A stretch of DNA of 64,000 bases, taken from the NCBI GenBank assembly GCA_037178625.1, contig CM074144.1, positions 1,240,001 through 1,304,000 on the forward strand, read 5' to 3'. Source of the DNA: Skeletonema tropicum. Its lineage: Eukaryota; Bacillariophyta; Thalassiosirophyceae; Thalassiosirales; Thalassiosiraceae. This document shows, one piece after another, positions 21,839-33,898 of the stretch (the stretch's first letter is position 1; each line of letters starts with the position of its first letter). Both the position numbers and the translations under genes were made by a program. The notes under the pieces are model-generated. The model made no database searches, was not told the DNA's origin, and saw only the letters and a program-made list of their open reading frames with translations.

Positions 21839-22329
21839 GTTTGTGGTGTCAGATAGAAATGATGATATTGATGACTGATGTCAATGATGGCTACATTTAT
21901 TTGCTTCTCTCCTCTATCCTATCTACTACTGCTGCCCGCCTCGGTTGGCTTCATTGTCGTTGCAAATCTGTATTGCCAAGTATAGTGCCAATCACTGCCG
22001 TGCGTCGATCGGGAGGTTAGTGCGACCATGTGCGTGGTTCGTGCGTTTTTGTGGTGGTGGGGTGTCGAATAAATGAACTATTCCCCCGAAGGGTAAAAGT
22101 TCGGCTATCCCGGGATTCTTTGGGGGGGTAGTCTAATTAGGTAGAGTCGTAACTAAGTGATGTATGAAGGATAAACTTTTCGGCTTGGCTAGGATTTGGA
22201 GGTTGGGGGGAACGGACGAAGGCTGATGGGATTTGACAGCATGAAAACTGCCTCAAGAGAGTCACACAGTCAAACAATATAATGTTTATTTTTATCCCGT
22301 AACTATTCAAAACTCTTCTCAACTAAAAT

Positions 22330-22330
22330 A

Positions 22331-22379
<49 letters not shown>

Positions 22380-22406
22380 GATAGATCTATCTATCTATCT
22401 AACTAA
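22330..22406. repeat. GATA/TATC palindromic microsatellite, unit 2
   Basis: A run of GATA repeats is followed by GAGATAGATC and then TATC repeats, so the two halves can pair. Unit 3 has a longer version (33521-33605). Unit 1 has only the TATC half. Confidence 0.8.
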
Positions 22407-22496
22407 CTACTAAAACTGTACATCATGTATGTGTGTGTCGATGTCATCAACTTCTTCATCAACCCCCTTGAAGACTCGTGACTTGTGAAACAACTT

Positions 22497-24162
22497 CTAC
22501 CAAAATAAACTGGATTCCATCTCTCCAGAACATTCAGCGAAATAGCACTTTCTACCACCCTTTCCACAGTCCTGTCCCTGACTTTGACAGATTCCATCTG
22601 CTTCTGCTTTGTCTCCAAACTCACAGATTGTTGTAAACAAAGGTTCGTGCTTCCGGCAGATAAACTTAGTGGTGGTAGCAGAAAAAGCCTCGACTGCACT
22701 TTTTGGCTGCAGAATGAAAAATGTGTTTTACAGATCGAACAAAAAAGAATTGGTTAGAAAAAGATGAATTGATTGTCAAACAAAGATCTTCTTCGTGCTT
22801 CATAATTCTTACAGGTGTTGGTGGCAAAGGACCCTTTCCTTTGCCTTTGCCTTTACCCTTCCAACCTCTTGAATTTGTTGGAGGTGCAGTTGGTGGAGAT
22901 GTCGGAGCTGTGGTTGGATTCGAAGTAGGCGAATTTGTCGGAGATGCAGTTGGTGAGGATGTCGGAGCTGTGGTTGGATTCGAAGTAGGCGAATTTGTCG
23001 GAGATGCAGTTGGTGGAGATGTTGGAGCTGTGGTTGGATTTGAAGTAGGCGAATTTGTCGGAGATGCAGTTGGTGAAGATGTTGGACCTGGACTTGGTTG
23101 ATTGGTTGGTCCTGGAGAGGGAGCTTTCGAAGGATTGGGTGTAGGAGACTTTGTCGGAGGATGTGTGTAGGCTTGGCACTCAGCAGCAGAACCAGCACAA
23201 AATGCACTCTGAGCAGAAGTTGGAGTTGCTTTGTTAGGGCAACCTGAGCCTGTGAAGATTTGAATTGCATTTCCATAAGGGAACTTGTCCTTCCATGCAC
23301 AGAGGTTTTGGTTGAATGCAGATGCAACATAGAACATCTGACGCATGTCAGTAACAGAGGATGTATCCCAGCCTCTAATGTCTTGGTTGAATGCAGATGC
23401 AGCACGGAACATGTATAACATGCTATTAACAGAGGATGTATCCCAGCCTCCAATGTTTTGGTTGAAGGCAGATGCCAAATAGAACATGTATCTCATGGAA
23501 CTAACAGAGGATGTATCCCAGGCTCCAATGTCTTGGTTGAAGGCAGATGCCCGATAGAACATGCCACTCATGTAAAGAACAGAAGATGTATCCCAGCCTC
23601 CAATGTCTTGGTTGAAGGCAGATGCCGCCTGGAACATGGCATTCATGTCAGTAACAGAGGATATATCCCAGCCTCCAATGCCTTGGTTGAATGCAGATGA
23701 ATAGAACATGCCCACCAAGGAAAGAACAGAAGATGTATCCCAGCCTCCAATGTCTTGGTTGAATTCAGATGCTTCATAGAACATTCTAGTCATGTCAGTA
23801 ACTGAGGATGTATCCCAGCCTCCAATGTCTTGGTTGAAGGCAGATGCCCCCCGGAACATCTGATCCATTCTAGTAACTGAGGATGTATCCCATTGTGAAA
23901 TATCAGCATTGAAGGTACCCTTGCCATAGAACAAATCTCTCATGGTGGTGACTTTGGTGGTACACCAGTTCTCAATCGATCCATATTGGCCAATGTCAGT
24001 ATCAGTCCAAGTGCCTTCAACAAACTTATTGACTGCTTCCTTCAGATAAATGCCATCAGCAGCAAAGCATGTTTGAGCAGCATGAGCTTGAGTGGACATG
24101 CCAAGGCCAAGGAGGAGGAGAGACAGCACCAAGCGAACTGGTGTTGGTGTGAAAAAGTGCAT
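22497..24162 (-). CDS. Secreted BspA-like (DUF285) repeat protein, copy 2, intact
   Basis: Exon 1 is 22813-24162 and exon 2 is 22497-22706. The intron 22707-22812 has GTAAG at the donor and CTGCAG at the acceptor. Joined in phase 0, the exons encode 519 residues. There is a signal peptide (residues 1-28), about nine DUF285 repeats of 25 residues, and a Cys-containing linker ([10 protein letters not shown]). A Pro/Thr/Ser tract follows, with three 20-residue repeats and a GKGKGKGKG stretch. The tail has six cysteines (FIC, TIC, GIC, DC, KC, EC). Compared with copy 1 it has two more DUF285 repeats and one fewer PT repeat. The family is known for surface or secreted leucine-rich-type proteins with binding roles; the ligand is unknown. 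A role in the cell wall or in cell-cell contact is possible but is inference. Confidence 0.85.
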
Positions 24163-26137
24163 TGTGATGTACCTAGTACTTGGGGGTGATAATATTTCTG
24201 TAAATGTAGATGTAGGAATAGGAAAATAATAATGTTAGAATGATTGGGTGAGAATCTGAGAATAATAATGATAAAAGAAAAAGTCATTGTCATATTGTAT
24301 GATCATGAAAATATTACATGACAATGACAACCATCTCCATCACATCGTCATTATCATGACACAATCATTGCCATAAAACATAAAGCTCTCTGCCCTCTCC
24401 AGTAGTGTAGTAAGGTTATGCAGTACCCTACAACTTGCATGGGAAAAGTGCTGCGCTGCCAGCGCTGCCAGCTTTTTCTCGCCAAATTTGTGAAGGTTGA
24501 AGGGGGCGGGGGGAGTTTTGGGGGGGCAGGATTTTTCGTTCAGGCGGGAGGATTTGGAATTTGGTCGCTGCGCGCTTTACCTGTTTCCACTGTGACTGGT
24601 TCCTGGTTCCGCTCTCCGCTCTCCGCCCAGTCTCCGCCCTCTCGCTCCATCTCCATCCCACTCCCAGCCACTCCCAACCATCCTGCTGCCGCTGATATAT
24701 GATGGCTGCTGTTGCTGATGATGATGTCTGTGGCTGTGATGGGTTGGTTGCCGTCTGTTCTGTTTGCATAGTTGCTGCTGCTATTGCTATTGTTCTTGCT
24801 GCTGCTGATGATGATGATGATGATGAATGCTCGATGCTCTGAACACGACGAAGAAGAAGGCGGCTATTAGCGCGGCTTCCAAGTGCGACTTCCAACCCGA
24901 CAGCCCAACGGTGACCCTTCCAAACAGCATGAGCAACTAGCAGCTAGCGGCAGCTTTTCGTCCATCATTTGCCGACATCTCTGCAAAATAATCCAACACA
25001 TTCCAGAGCGTCCCCATAAAATGTAGATGTTGCGTAGATGTAAATGAAGCACTTACCAGCTTGTTACCTTGAATGAATAAATAAATGCAAATACAAAGTT
25101 AATCAGATTATATCTACCACATTAATCAGGACCGGCTTGATTCAACGTACCGTCTTTTGGATTGCCGAAAGAATTGCCAGACAGCAACAGAAGCACTTCC
25201 CAGCTTGAATGAAAGAGAAATGGGTGCAAGCTTGTGCAGGACAAGCGGCACTGCGTAGCACAGGGATCTGCGGAAGCAAATGACCAGATGATACTGTAGG
25301 GTTGACTACCTACTCCTTCGTCGAGAGCAAAAGCAAAGCAATTGATCAAGAATTGAAGAATTGATGAAGAAAGAAGTGATTATTTCGATTAGAAAGCCTG
25401 AGATCTTGCCGGCAAAGTTAACCATTGGAGCCATCTGCCTCGGCAGATTGGTCGCGGTCCTGGTCCTGTGACGACGAGCGAGCCGATCTTCGCTTCGAAT
25501 AATTGGAAAGAGATTTCTTTAGTGAATGAACGGAGATTGTACGGTACTGGATGTGTCCATCTGAGTCCCGTTTAATCTTACAATGAGATTGATCAAAGTG
25601 TCGTCATCGTCATGGTCGTGGCATGCGGTGCTAGCTGCAAGCCCTGAGCCTGAGTAGTCATTTTAGTCCTGTTAATTTCCAGAGCCATAGAGAAAGGGCT
25701 ACTCTATCTGCTGAATGTAAATGTGTTGAATGACCTTCAAATTTAAATATTCTCACGAGCACGACAAGGCTACATACACTGTTGTTGTGCTGCCAGTAGC
25801 TCGGGCTAAGTACAATAAGTATTGTCTAACGCACGGGCTTATTTTTTAGGAGTTAGTAAGTACTTCGGAGTATCTGCTGAATGTAAATGTGCGTGAATGA
25901 CCTCCATATTAAAATAGATACTTTTGTGTAAATGGCCTTGGGCCAGAGGGCTTATTTTATGTAAGGAGTATCTGCTGAATGTATGTGCGTGAATCACGAG
26001 CACGGCAATGGCTCACTGTTGTTGTAAGTGGATCTTTGATATTTCATGTGGGTCTTTTGTTGTATGGTTGTTGTACTTATGTGGGTCTTTTTACGAAGGC
26101 ATGAGCGAGCTCGATTGTTGTCTTCTTGCATAAGTAT
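24163..26137. other. Spacer of unit 2, equivalent to 14360-16330
   Basis: The stretch is nearly identical to the unit 1 spacer and has no supported gene. The GCT/GAT tract (24690-24830) differs from unit 1 by a few repeat units that are not multiples of a codon frame. Confidence 0.5.
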
Positions 26138-26222
26138 CTAAATAATGAGAGGAGCTAAGTCGTTCGGTCGGTCGGTCGGTCGGTCCGTCCGGGCCCTTTG
26201 GCGTGTCCTTTGGCCTTCACGG

Positions 26223-26650
26223 GCATTTTCGATCGACTCTTTCTTTGATTGGCTTGATTTGACCCCTTGCCCCCCCCGTTTTTAGAATTTTCGATTGACT
26301 CTTTCTTTGATTGGCTTAGATTTGATTGTTCAGGGGGGGACACCCCCCCTTTCCCCCCCCCGATTTTAGAATTTTCGATTGACTCTTTCTTTGATTGGCT
26401 TAGATTTGATTGTTCAGGGGGGACAACCCCCCTTGCCCCCCGTTTTTAGAATTTTCGATTGACTCTTTCTTTGATTGGCTTAGATTTGATTGTTCAGGGG
26501 GGACACCCCCCCCATGCCCCCCCGTTTTTAGAATTTTCGATTGACTCTTTCTTTGATTGGCTTAGATTTGATTGTTCAGGGGGGGACACCCCCCTTGCCC
26601 CCCGTTTTTAGAATTTTCGATTGACTCTTTCTTTGATTGGCTTAGATTTG
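26223..26650. repeat. Tandem repeats of about 80 bp with C/G-run hairpins
   Basis: Six copies of a unit containing 'gattgactctttctttgatt' are separated by runs of G and C (ggggggacacccccc). Each such run can fold back on itself. The last copy merges into the MORN-coding remnant. Confidence 0.85.
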
Positions 26651-26655
26651 ACGAG

Positions 26656-27157
26656 ATGCATGGAATAGGAAAGATGACACATAAGGACGGGCGAGTATGC
26701 AAGGGTATTTGGGAGAACGGAAAGATTGTATATGAAGGAGAGTTGAACGAAAATGGGAAGCCACACGGAAGAGGCAAATGGACCTACTCGGATTCGGTGA
26801 ATGGAAGAGAGGAAAGAAGTGTGGTCAGTTTGAAAACATTTATATTGTCAGGGTCGAGGTCAGCGAGCAAGTCTACTACGAGAACGATGAAGTCAAATCG
26901 GACTCAAACGTGAAGCGTGAAATTTGGATGATGCAAAGACCACGATCGAACAGGTCAATTGCTCCTTGACTAACTGGAAAACAAAATTTGATATTGTGTG
27001 TAACTTAGCACAGAGTTCTGGGGTCGATCTTGAAACCCTCAACAATATCAGAAATGAACATGATACTCTTACATTGTACAACAAGGCTCTCACTTCTAAC
27101 GTCAATTACATCACCACTTTCACCAACATTAAGAAGGAATCCGAGAGTGGGTACTAA
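26656..27157 (+). pseudogene. MORN-repeat gene fragment, frameshifted
   Basis: Three successive frames read one protein. The first has two MORN-type repeats (HGIGKMTHKDGRVCKGIW, YEGELNENGKPHGRGKWTY). The second, from about 26800, has KKCGQFENIYIVRVEVSEQV. The third, from 26924, has DDAKTTIEQVNCSLTNWKTK and ends at 27157 with a helical, coiled-coil-like stretch. Two frameshifts separate the pieces and there is no proper start codon. MORN repeats are usually membrane-associated or scaffold modules. This piece is only found inside the insertion, so it was probably carried in. Confidence 0.6.
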
Positions 27158-27842
27158 CTCTGCCAAATCATACTAACAGTCCTGTAGAATATTATTTCAC
27201 CAAATGATTTACATCTCGCTCTAATTTCTTCCTACCTGTCTTCAATCGTTTCCACACGTTCACATTAAACCTCTTCATAGATAATCCCTCTCACATAAAT
27301 CAATATTCTCCCAACCGTGTCTCAGTAATCACTACACAGCATTCGTAGAAGGCAATGTACAACCTTTATTACATAATTATTAAAGTGTTACATAACGTAC
27401 TATTTGAATACTGCTATGTATATAAGTAGACACAATCAATATCGTAGTAGATAGCCGGTGCCTCCTCTCTTATTTAGAAAACCCGCGCAGCGGCTAGACG
27501 AGCGTCAGCGAGGCTAGTTTACATAATGGGTCGTACTTAGCGGCACTGTCGCACAAGCACAAACCACATACAATCAACATCATAATACATAATACTCTTA
27601 AGAGAAGTACTACTGGAGCTGCAATAAATCAAGTCGATTTGGCATGATAAGTACAATACAATAAGTATAGAACATGAAAGACACTGACGTAGTTCGAAGG
27701 TCACAAAACTGAGAACTTAAAGATGTGTAAGAGGGTTGCTTGGAGGGATCAATTTTTGGTGGCGGCGGCTGACGAGAAAAAAACGCAATAGGAGTAATCC
27801 ATTCACAAGGACCCCTTAGCACTCTCTCATAATATTTATTAT

Positions 27843-28842
27843 ACTTCTCAAGCACAACACTGCGTGGGCTCTTCGTCGGCACTTCCGTGATCGTCACCCG
27901 CGGGACTATGTGGACGTCGAGGGATCTGGAGTCTTCCCGAAGTGTCATCTCTGCAATATGCAGACTGACCCACGGTGGGCTGCCAGACACGAGAGGTCAA
28001 AGTTCTGTCGGACGGGGAGGGAGAGGATAGTGCAAACTAATGCGGCTATTGCAAACCAGCGGGCTCTTGAAGTTGGCTTTACGGCGTATGGAGAGGACCT
28101 CGAACGGGTGGAGGTGTTTAAGTATCTTGGTCGGCTCATGTCGATGGATGATACTGACACGCAGGCGATTCGGAGTAATCTGACCAAGGCCCGAAAGGCG
28201 TGGAAAATGATATCTCGTCTCCTGCGTAGCGAGAACATGAAACCCAGGGTTTGCGGGGCAGTGCTTTTGTATGGGAGTGAGAATTGGGTATTGACGGATT
28301 CGGCGTTGCGGTGTCTGGAAGGCTTCTATTATCGAGCTGCTTGCCGCATGGCACGCAAGAATCGACCTAAGAAGAACGAACGGACTGGAGAGTGGAGGTA
28401 TCCGGATAAGAAGGAGTTATTTGAGGAGGTTGGGCTGTATACTTTGACGGAGTACATCGAAAAGCGGAGAAAGACTATTGGGGCATACATCAGGGACCGC
28501 TCGATTCTGGATCTTTGTAGGGATGGTGAGAGACAACGTGGTACCAGCAAACACCGATGGTGGTGGGAGCAGCCATATGAGGCGGACCCGGAGAGGGAAG
28601 AGGATGCCTCTTCTATTGTATCTGGAGCCGCGTCTGAGGTGGAATCGCTGTTGTCTGTCGAGGATAGTGCATGAAGGGGTTGGCTAGCTGGATCTTCAAG
28701 TGTGGGGTTTAGTATAGTCTTTTATTTCTATAACAGCAAGCGCCTAGGGGTTGCACGAGCACTGCCCGCGGACTTGTTAGTCCATTCGTTGGGAAAGACG
28801 TGTAATGCCCGAAGGCCAAGTTACACACACACTTCTCAAGCA
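27843..28842 (+). mobile_element. 5'-truncated LINE-like insertion, unit 2
   Basis: This is a copy of 16654-17653 made by the segmental duplication. It has the same 12-bp flanking repeat (27843-27854 and 28831-28842), the same truncation point and the same frame (27856-28674, ending in SVEDSA). Confidence 0.75.
27856..28674 (+). pseudogene. C-terminal part of a non-LTR reverse transcriptase, unit 2
   Basis: The sequence is identical at protein level to 16667-17485, including the CX2CX11HX5C finger and the YLGRLMSMDD / LLYGSENWVLT signature. Perfect identity between the two copies points to a very recent duplication or to gene conversion. Confidence 0.75.
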
Positions 28843-31508
28843 AGACACATTTGATCGTCCTACTTCCAGATTGTGACTTCTACGGGCGGTTGCGCATATT
28901 ATGTGTATGTCGCCCTTTCATCTCTTATTCTTATTTCTAGTAGCAGATTGGTTCAGGGTAGATGCTTCATAATCTTCATCTCGTACAGAATGCCGCCTCT
29001 TTCCCTCACGATAATGCAAATTAACGTCTCACCGCAGAAGAGAATAGAAGGCTCAATTATTTACACCCACGCGCTGCCGCAACGCTGCTGAATATTCCTA
29101 ATACGTCACCCGATAACTCAGATTGATTGTGGCTCGATTGTGTACACTCAAGCCATAGTAATGCGAGTGATGATGAAAGGAGTACTCTAAAAGAAGACAT
29201 CATCAATATAATCCACCACGAGAATTTACTACATTGTCGCAATGCGAAAGCCGCTGGATGAGTATCCCCTTCGAGATGTAATCCCCGCCCTCCCTCAGGG
29301 TCAGGAGAGTGTTGTTCAATAATGAGTGACATGTGCTACCAAAACATGGCCAGCACAGAGACGAGATGCCATCGCTATTTTGTCGTATTGTAATCATTGT
29401 CCCGTTCTGTTTGTTGTTGTAGACATTCCCACATCTCTCCCTATTGTACGTTCTGTCGTGTGAATATTTGGATACGCCACGCTGCATCGTTGGACAATAA
29501 GTATGAAGGGGTCGGCGAATTCTGCGGATTGAAAAGACGCCGACTCGTCTACTATTGCTCCATCATCAACACTAACGAATAGTCTAGTAATGACTAGTAA
29601 TGGAAGAGTTTCACGCCTAGAGAGAGATCCTTGGTTCACGAGAGGGGGCGTGCAGTTGTGTCAAAAAAATAATGATCACTTTGTGTACGCGAATGGTACC
29701 CAAAATGAAGGAGCGGTTTCGCCGATATTCCTTCACATAATGAGATCATAATATCGGTCGTCCACTGAGATCGTCTCCGCCGGTTGTTAGCGATGCCGGC
29801 CGACGTTCTGCTCTAGCACGGCGCGCAGCGCCGTCTCTCCATGATTGTTTTGTGCACAGATTTGATTTTTATGGCCAGCAAAATGGCGGACTGGGCTCTA
29901 CGGGGCTCCCCGTTCCCCGCTGGGACCAAAACCACCCGCCCCAGTTTGTCGATTTCAACTTTCCAACCCGCTTTTTCCTTTTTCCATCTTCGATTCGTGA
30001 TTCGTCCATGAGCGATCCTTACGCCCTTTAGCTCTGTGCCTCTAATGATGTGGCTCTCCTAGAGAGACGCCGCCGACCGCCTAAACCCTGCGTCGGGATC
30101 ATCTACAGGACCAATATGATCAATGGTACCCGTTGGTTTGGGCCGCGGTAGTGTGTGTGGTGTTGTGGTGTGGCCTCCGGCTTCGGATCATCTTTTTCAG
30201 AGTTTTTCAGCCGGCGTCAAGCAGTGGTGAAGATCACATCAACCGCAAACATCCGTCTCGCCTCCTCTTCGTCACGTGTTGATTCTTCGTATATTTGGGG
30301 ATGTTTCGGTGCCGATATTCCTTCGGTTGGGGCTTGTATTCATGCTGAATTTGTGTTGAGACGAGGAGTGCATTATTTTCAAATAATACGACTTTTTTCT
30401 CTTGGAAAAATGAAAGGAAAGTGATCGGATTGGTAGCAGTAGCAAGTGGTTATGGGACCTTCTACCAAAACACAGCAACAGCGACAGTACCACGAGTTCA
30501 ATTGAGGACTCATCACTACATGATACTCCTACAATACTATCCAAGAATGTTATGGCTGGAGAAAACACATGGTTAATCTTGAGAGTACATTTAATACAAC
30601 GCTGCATGCAACATAACAACAAATGTAAAAAGCAAGAGCACAATCTCATCCATGATGGACAAAGAAATTCTTCTTGTAAAGTCCAATGAAGAAGCAGTAG
30701 AACATGTAGAGGGATGGTTTCATTTCTTGAAGACTCTGGTGAAATGATGAATGAAAAAGAAGAAGAAAAGTGGCTCTTGTCGTTGTTGGAACTGATGAAG
30801 AAAGCTATCGTGGAGTATTTAAGGAATATTTGGAATAAGGCGATGCAGCACCCATTGCCGTCGAAACGCTCGTTAGACATGATGCTGATGTAGGGCGAGG
30901 TACCGATGGGCATGTTTGGTCCGACTTCTAGTTCTAGGTTGTGCCCTTGAGCGCAGTTGATGATGGGAGTTAGGTGGATGTTTTTATGCTGCTAATGTTT
31001 TGAGAGAAGATGATGAGAATCTGCTGTTTATTGGTTGCTGTTATGTTGTTCTGGGGCATCTTTCAATGAAATGTTTAAGAACAGATGAGAACGCGGCACT
31101 TTGCAAGGCCGATGTATCGATCGGAGCGGAATATTTTGACACCTTCGGGGAGAAGGTAGGGGGGAAGGGGGAATCGACAATGTTGATAATTATCCCGACA
31201 AGGCTGTGGCATCCTACGATGCTGCTATCTGCTATTGAGTGAGCTAGAGAGGCCAACTTTATTCATGAGCAGGGATGGCCGTGAGAATGCTGGATTTTAC
31301 TCTTACAGAATTTTGGTACACCAACAAGTCTTCGATAATCTTTTTGGTACAGAGGCAAACAGAGCACGAGATGATGAGGCAAGGAAACACACCGTGTACT
31401 TTCCACACGCTTATGCTATGGCTATGCATGACAATGTGGGTAGGGTAAGGAGCTATTTGCTTGTTTGGTTTCATTAATTATATAAAAATATATTAATATG
31501 AATGCATA
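28843..31508. other. Spacer of unit 2, equivalent to 17654-20319
   Basis: The sequence matches unit 1 except for isolated substitutions, for example at 30277, 31075 and 31128. No supported gene. Confidence 0.45.
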
Positions 31509-32041
31509 CTACTTCCAACTTCTTCCATATTTGTCTGGAGCGAAAATCACTTTCCACTTGTACACTGAACTTTTGCAATCAGCTTCAATAACCTTAAACG
31601 TCGTTTTAAGAAGTTCATCAGCATTATCCCAAAAGTCTGCTTCGGAAGCACGGACAGGATCGGAAGGCTGATCAATCTCCTTGGATATCACAGCCTGCTT
31701 CCCAAATCTTGTTATAACTGCACGGATGGTGCGTTCCTTTTTACCATTTACTAGGCCAAGCTTGATATCAACGCTTGTCCAATTCAAGCGGATCTTTCGG
31801 GAATGAATCAAAGTTACCTCGGTTCCACTGGCAGTGCTCTAGCTTCCATTTCGTACTCTTGTTCACGTGTGATTTCGTTTCCATCCTTGGATGAAAAGAT
31901 AAATTTTTTGTGATAGAGATTGTTGAAGCGTGATGTAAATTCCTTTTCAGAGATGTTGCTGGTACCGTCAAAGGCGGCAATGTATCGGCGGAAGGCGCGC
32001 TCAAATTGATAGGATTGATAGGATCGATGGGGATGGGACAT
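31509..32041 (-). pseudogene. Small gene broken by a frameshift, unit 2
   Basis: This is the duplicate of 20320-20852 with the same interrupted frame. Sharing of the lesion shows it predates the duplication (or is a genuine feature such as programmed frameshifting, which I consider unlikely). Confidence 0.45.
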
Positions 32042-32354
32042 TGTTATATTTATATACTAGTTGGTCGACTGTTTTTAGTTGTTGCTTTTGTAATCTATGA
32101 GAGCTTGAGGCGAGGTGTAGAGGCTTGATTTTGCTGTTTCCTTTCAGCTCTTGCTACAAAGTGAAAGGCTCTTACTTGAAAACAAAGGTAGTTGGTATTG
32201 TACATACAGTGTGTCCACAGAAATTGCTCGCGAAAGTGTCAGCTCATGGGGGCGGGCAAATATCGTGGACGGGCGGGCAATTACTGAAAGGCATTGTTTC
32301 GGGATTCTCGTGTCCGGATTTCTAAGCGGGCAAATACTGTGGACGGGCACATCG

Positions 32355-33027
32355 TCCATGGAGGAGTTGTTGTTGTTGTTGGCGTCGGTTGCTTTAGTTC
32401 GAGTGGTTGTGGATGGTGATGATTTATTTAGGTGGGAGTTTGTAGTAGCTGATTGCGGAGATGAGAATAGATTGACTGATGTTGTTGTTGTTGTTGTTGT
32501 TGCTTCTGCTGCTGACGTTTTGAAGGAAGCAAAGGAGAGTCATTATTGAAGCTACTACTCTTGCTTGAAATCGTCGAATAACAATATCGTGATGGTCGAC
32601 TGGAGGATGAAATTGATGCAGATGCAGCAGCGGTAACTCGAATATCATCACGAAAGGAACGACTCGATGACGAGAGACTGCTACTGCTCACCATGGAGGG
32701 AGGTGGTGGCGAATGATTGCTGTTCGTTACTGTTGTAATATTCATTATTGCTCTGCTGCTGAAAGTGGAGCAGATGATGGAACTTCGTCGATGTGTTACA
32801 ATAGTACTACTTCTTGTCAACGTGTGCGATTGATGTGCATGAGCTCTTGAAAAACAATATTTTGCAGGTAACCCATGGCGATGGTATAGCCTTGATGATG
32901 CTACTGGACGACTTGATAATGATGCTGTTGTTATTGTCCGTACGTGTGGTCTAACCATGGTAGATGAGAACTGCAACGCTGATTGCAATTGATTGCGTGA
33001 AGGGCTGAGAAGAAATGGCCGATTCAT
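32355..33027 (-). pseudogene. Truncated 5' fragment of MetX, unit 3
   Basis: This is a second copy of the MetX N-terminal fragment, identical in its 199-codon frame to the one at 21166-21838. It lacks the whole catalytic domain. Confidence 0.85.
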
Positions 33028-33519
33028 GTTTGTGGTGTCAGATAGAAATGATGATATTGATGACTGATGTCAATGATGGCTACATTTATTTGCTTCTCTC
33101 CTCTATCCTATCTACTACTGCTGCCCGCCTCGGTTGGCTTCATTGTCGTTGCAAATCTGTATTGCCAAGTATAGTGCCAATCACTGCCGTGCGTCGATCG
33201 GGAGGTTAGTGCGACCATGTGCGTGGTTCGTGCGTTTTTGTGGTGGTGGGGTGTCGAATAAATGAACTATTCCCCCGAAGGGTAAAAGTTCGGCTATCCC
33301 GGGATTCTTTGGGGGGGTAGTCTAATTAGGTAGAGTCGTAACTAAGTGATGTATGAAGGATAAACTTTTCGGCTTGGCTAGGATTTGGAGGTTGGGGGGA
33401 ACGGACGAAGGCTGATGGGATTTGACAGCATGAAAACTGCCTCAAGAGAGTCACACAGTCAAACAATATAATGTTTATTTTTATCCCGTAACTATTCAAA
33501 ACTCTTCTCAACTAAAATA

Positions 33520-33520
<1 letters not shown>

Positions 33521-33580
<60 letters not shown>

Positions 33581-33605
33581 GATAGATCTATCTATCTATC
33601 TAACT
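33521..33605. repeat. GATA/TATC palindromic microsatellite, unit 3
   Basis: This is the longest of the three versions. It exceeds the unit 2 tract by three GATA units. Confidence 0.8.
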
Positions 33606-33697
33606 AACTACTAAAACTGTACATCATGTATGTGTGTGTCGATGTCATCAACTTCTTCATCAACCCCCTTGAAGACTCGTGACTTGTGAAACAACTT

Positions 33698-33898
33698 CTA
33701 CCAAAATAAACTGGATTCCATCTCTCCAGAACATTCAGCGAAATAGCACTTTCTACCACCCTTTCCACAGTCCTGTCCCTGACTTTGACAGATTCCATCT
33801 GCTTCTGCTTTGTCTCCAAACTCACAGATTGTTGTAAACAAAGGTTCGTGCTTCCGGCAGATAAACTTAGTGGTGGTAGCAGAAAAAGCCTCGACTGC
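33698..33898 (-). pseudogene. BspA-like gene, exon 2 fragment, unit 3
   Basis: Only the cysteine-rich tail is present ([20 protein letters not shown] through to the stop). It reads on upstream into non-homologous sequence up to 33946. No signal peptide or DUF285 repeat is attached. Confidence 0.8.

Larger units (their letters stand above)
26138..27518. mobile_element. Insertion in unit 2 with inverted ends and captured gene debris
   Basis: Unit 1 runs continuously from 'cataagta' to 'tttacataatggg'. In unit 2 these are separated by about 1.38 kb. The left edge begins CTAAATAATGAGAGGAG. The reverse complement of 27462-27477 reads CTAAATAAGAGAGGAG, which matches with a single-base gap. A 41-base tail lies between that right repeat and the point where unit 1 sequence resumes. 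Inside are GC-clamped tandem repeats and parts of a MORN-repeat gene. The pattern is that of a non-autonomous TIR element that has captured host sequence. No transposase is present, no clear target duplication was found, and a complex rearrangement is an alternative. Confidence 0.5.
21166..32354. repeat. Tandem segmental duplication, unit 2 (11.2 kb)
   Basis: This unit starts at the MetX-derived run 'tccatggaggag' and repeats all of unit 1. The extra length is a 1.38-kb insertion at 26138-27518 plus small repeat differences. From 27519 to the end it matches 16330-21165 at an offset of 11189 bases with only scattered substitutions. Confidence 0.9.
32355..33898. repeat. Tandem segmental duplication, unit 3 (partial, 1.54 kb)
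   Basis: This unit repeats the start of unit 2 (MetX fragment, upstream region, palindromic microsatellite, BspA exon 2). It stops inside that exon at the equivalent of position 22697; unrelated sequence follows. Confidence 0.9.

Noticed and set aside
26223..26650. Regularly spaced repeats resembling a CRISPR array
   Set aside because: The repeats are about 80 bases apart with nearly identical 'spacers' and variable C/G runs. They sit in a eukaryotic locus with no cas genes, so they are ordinary tandem repeats.
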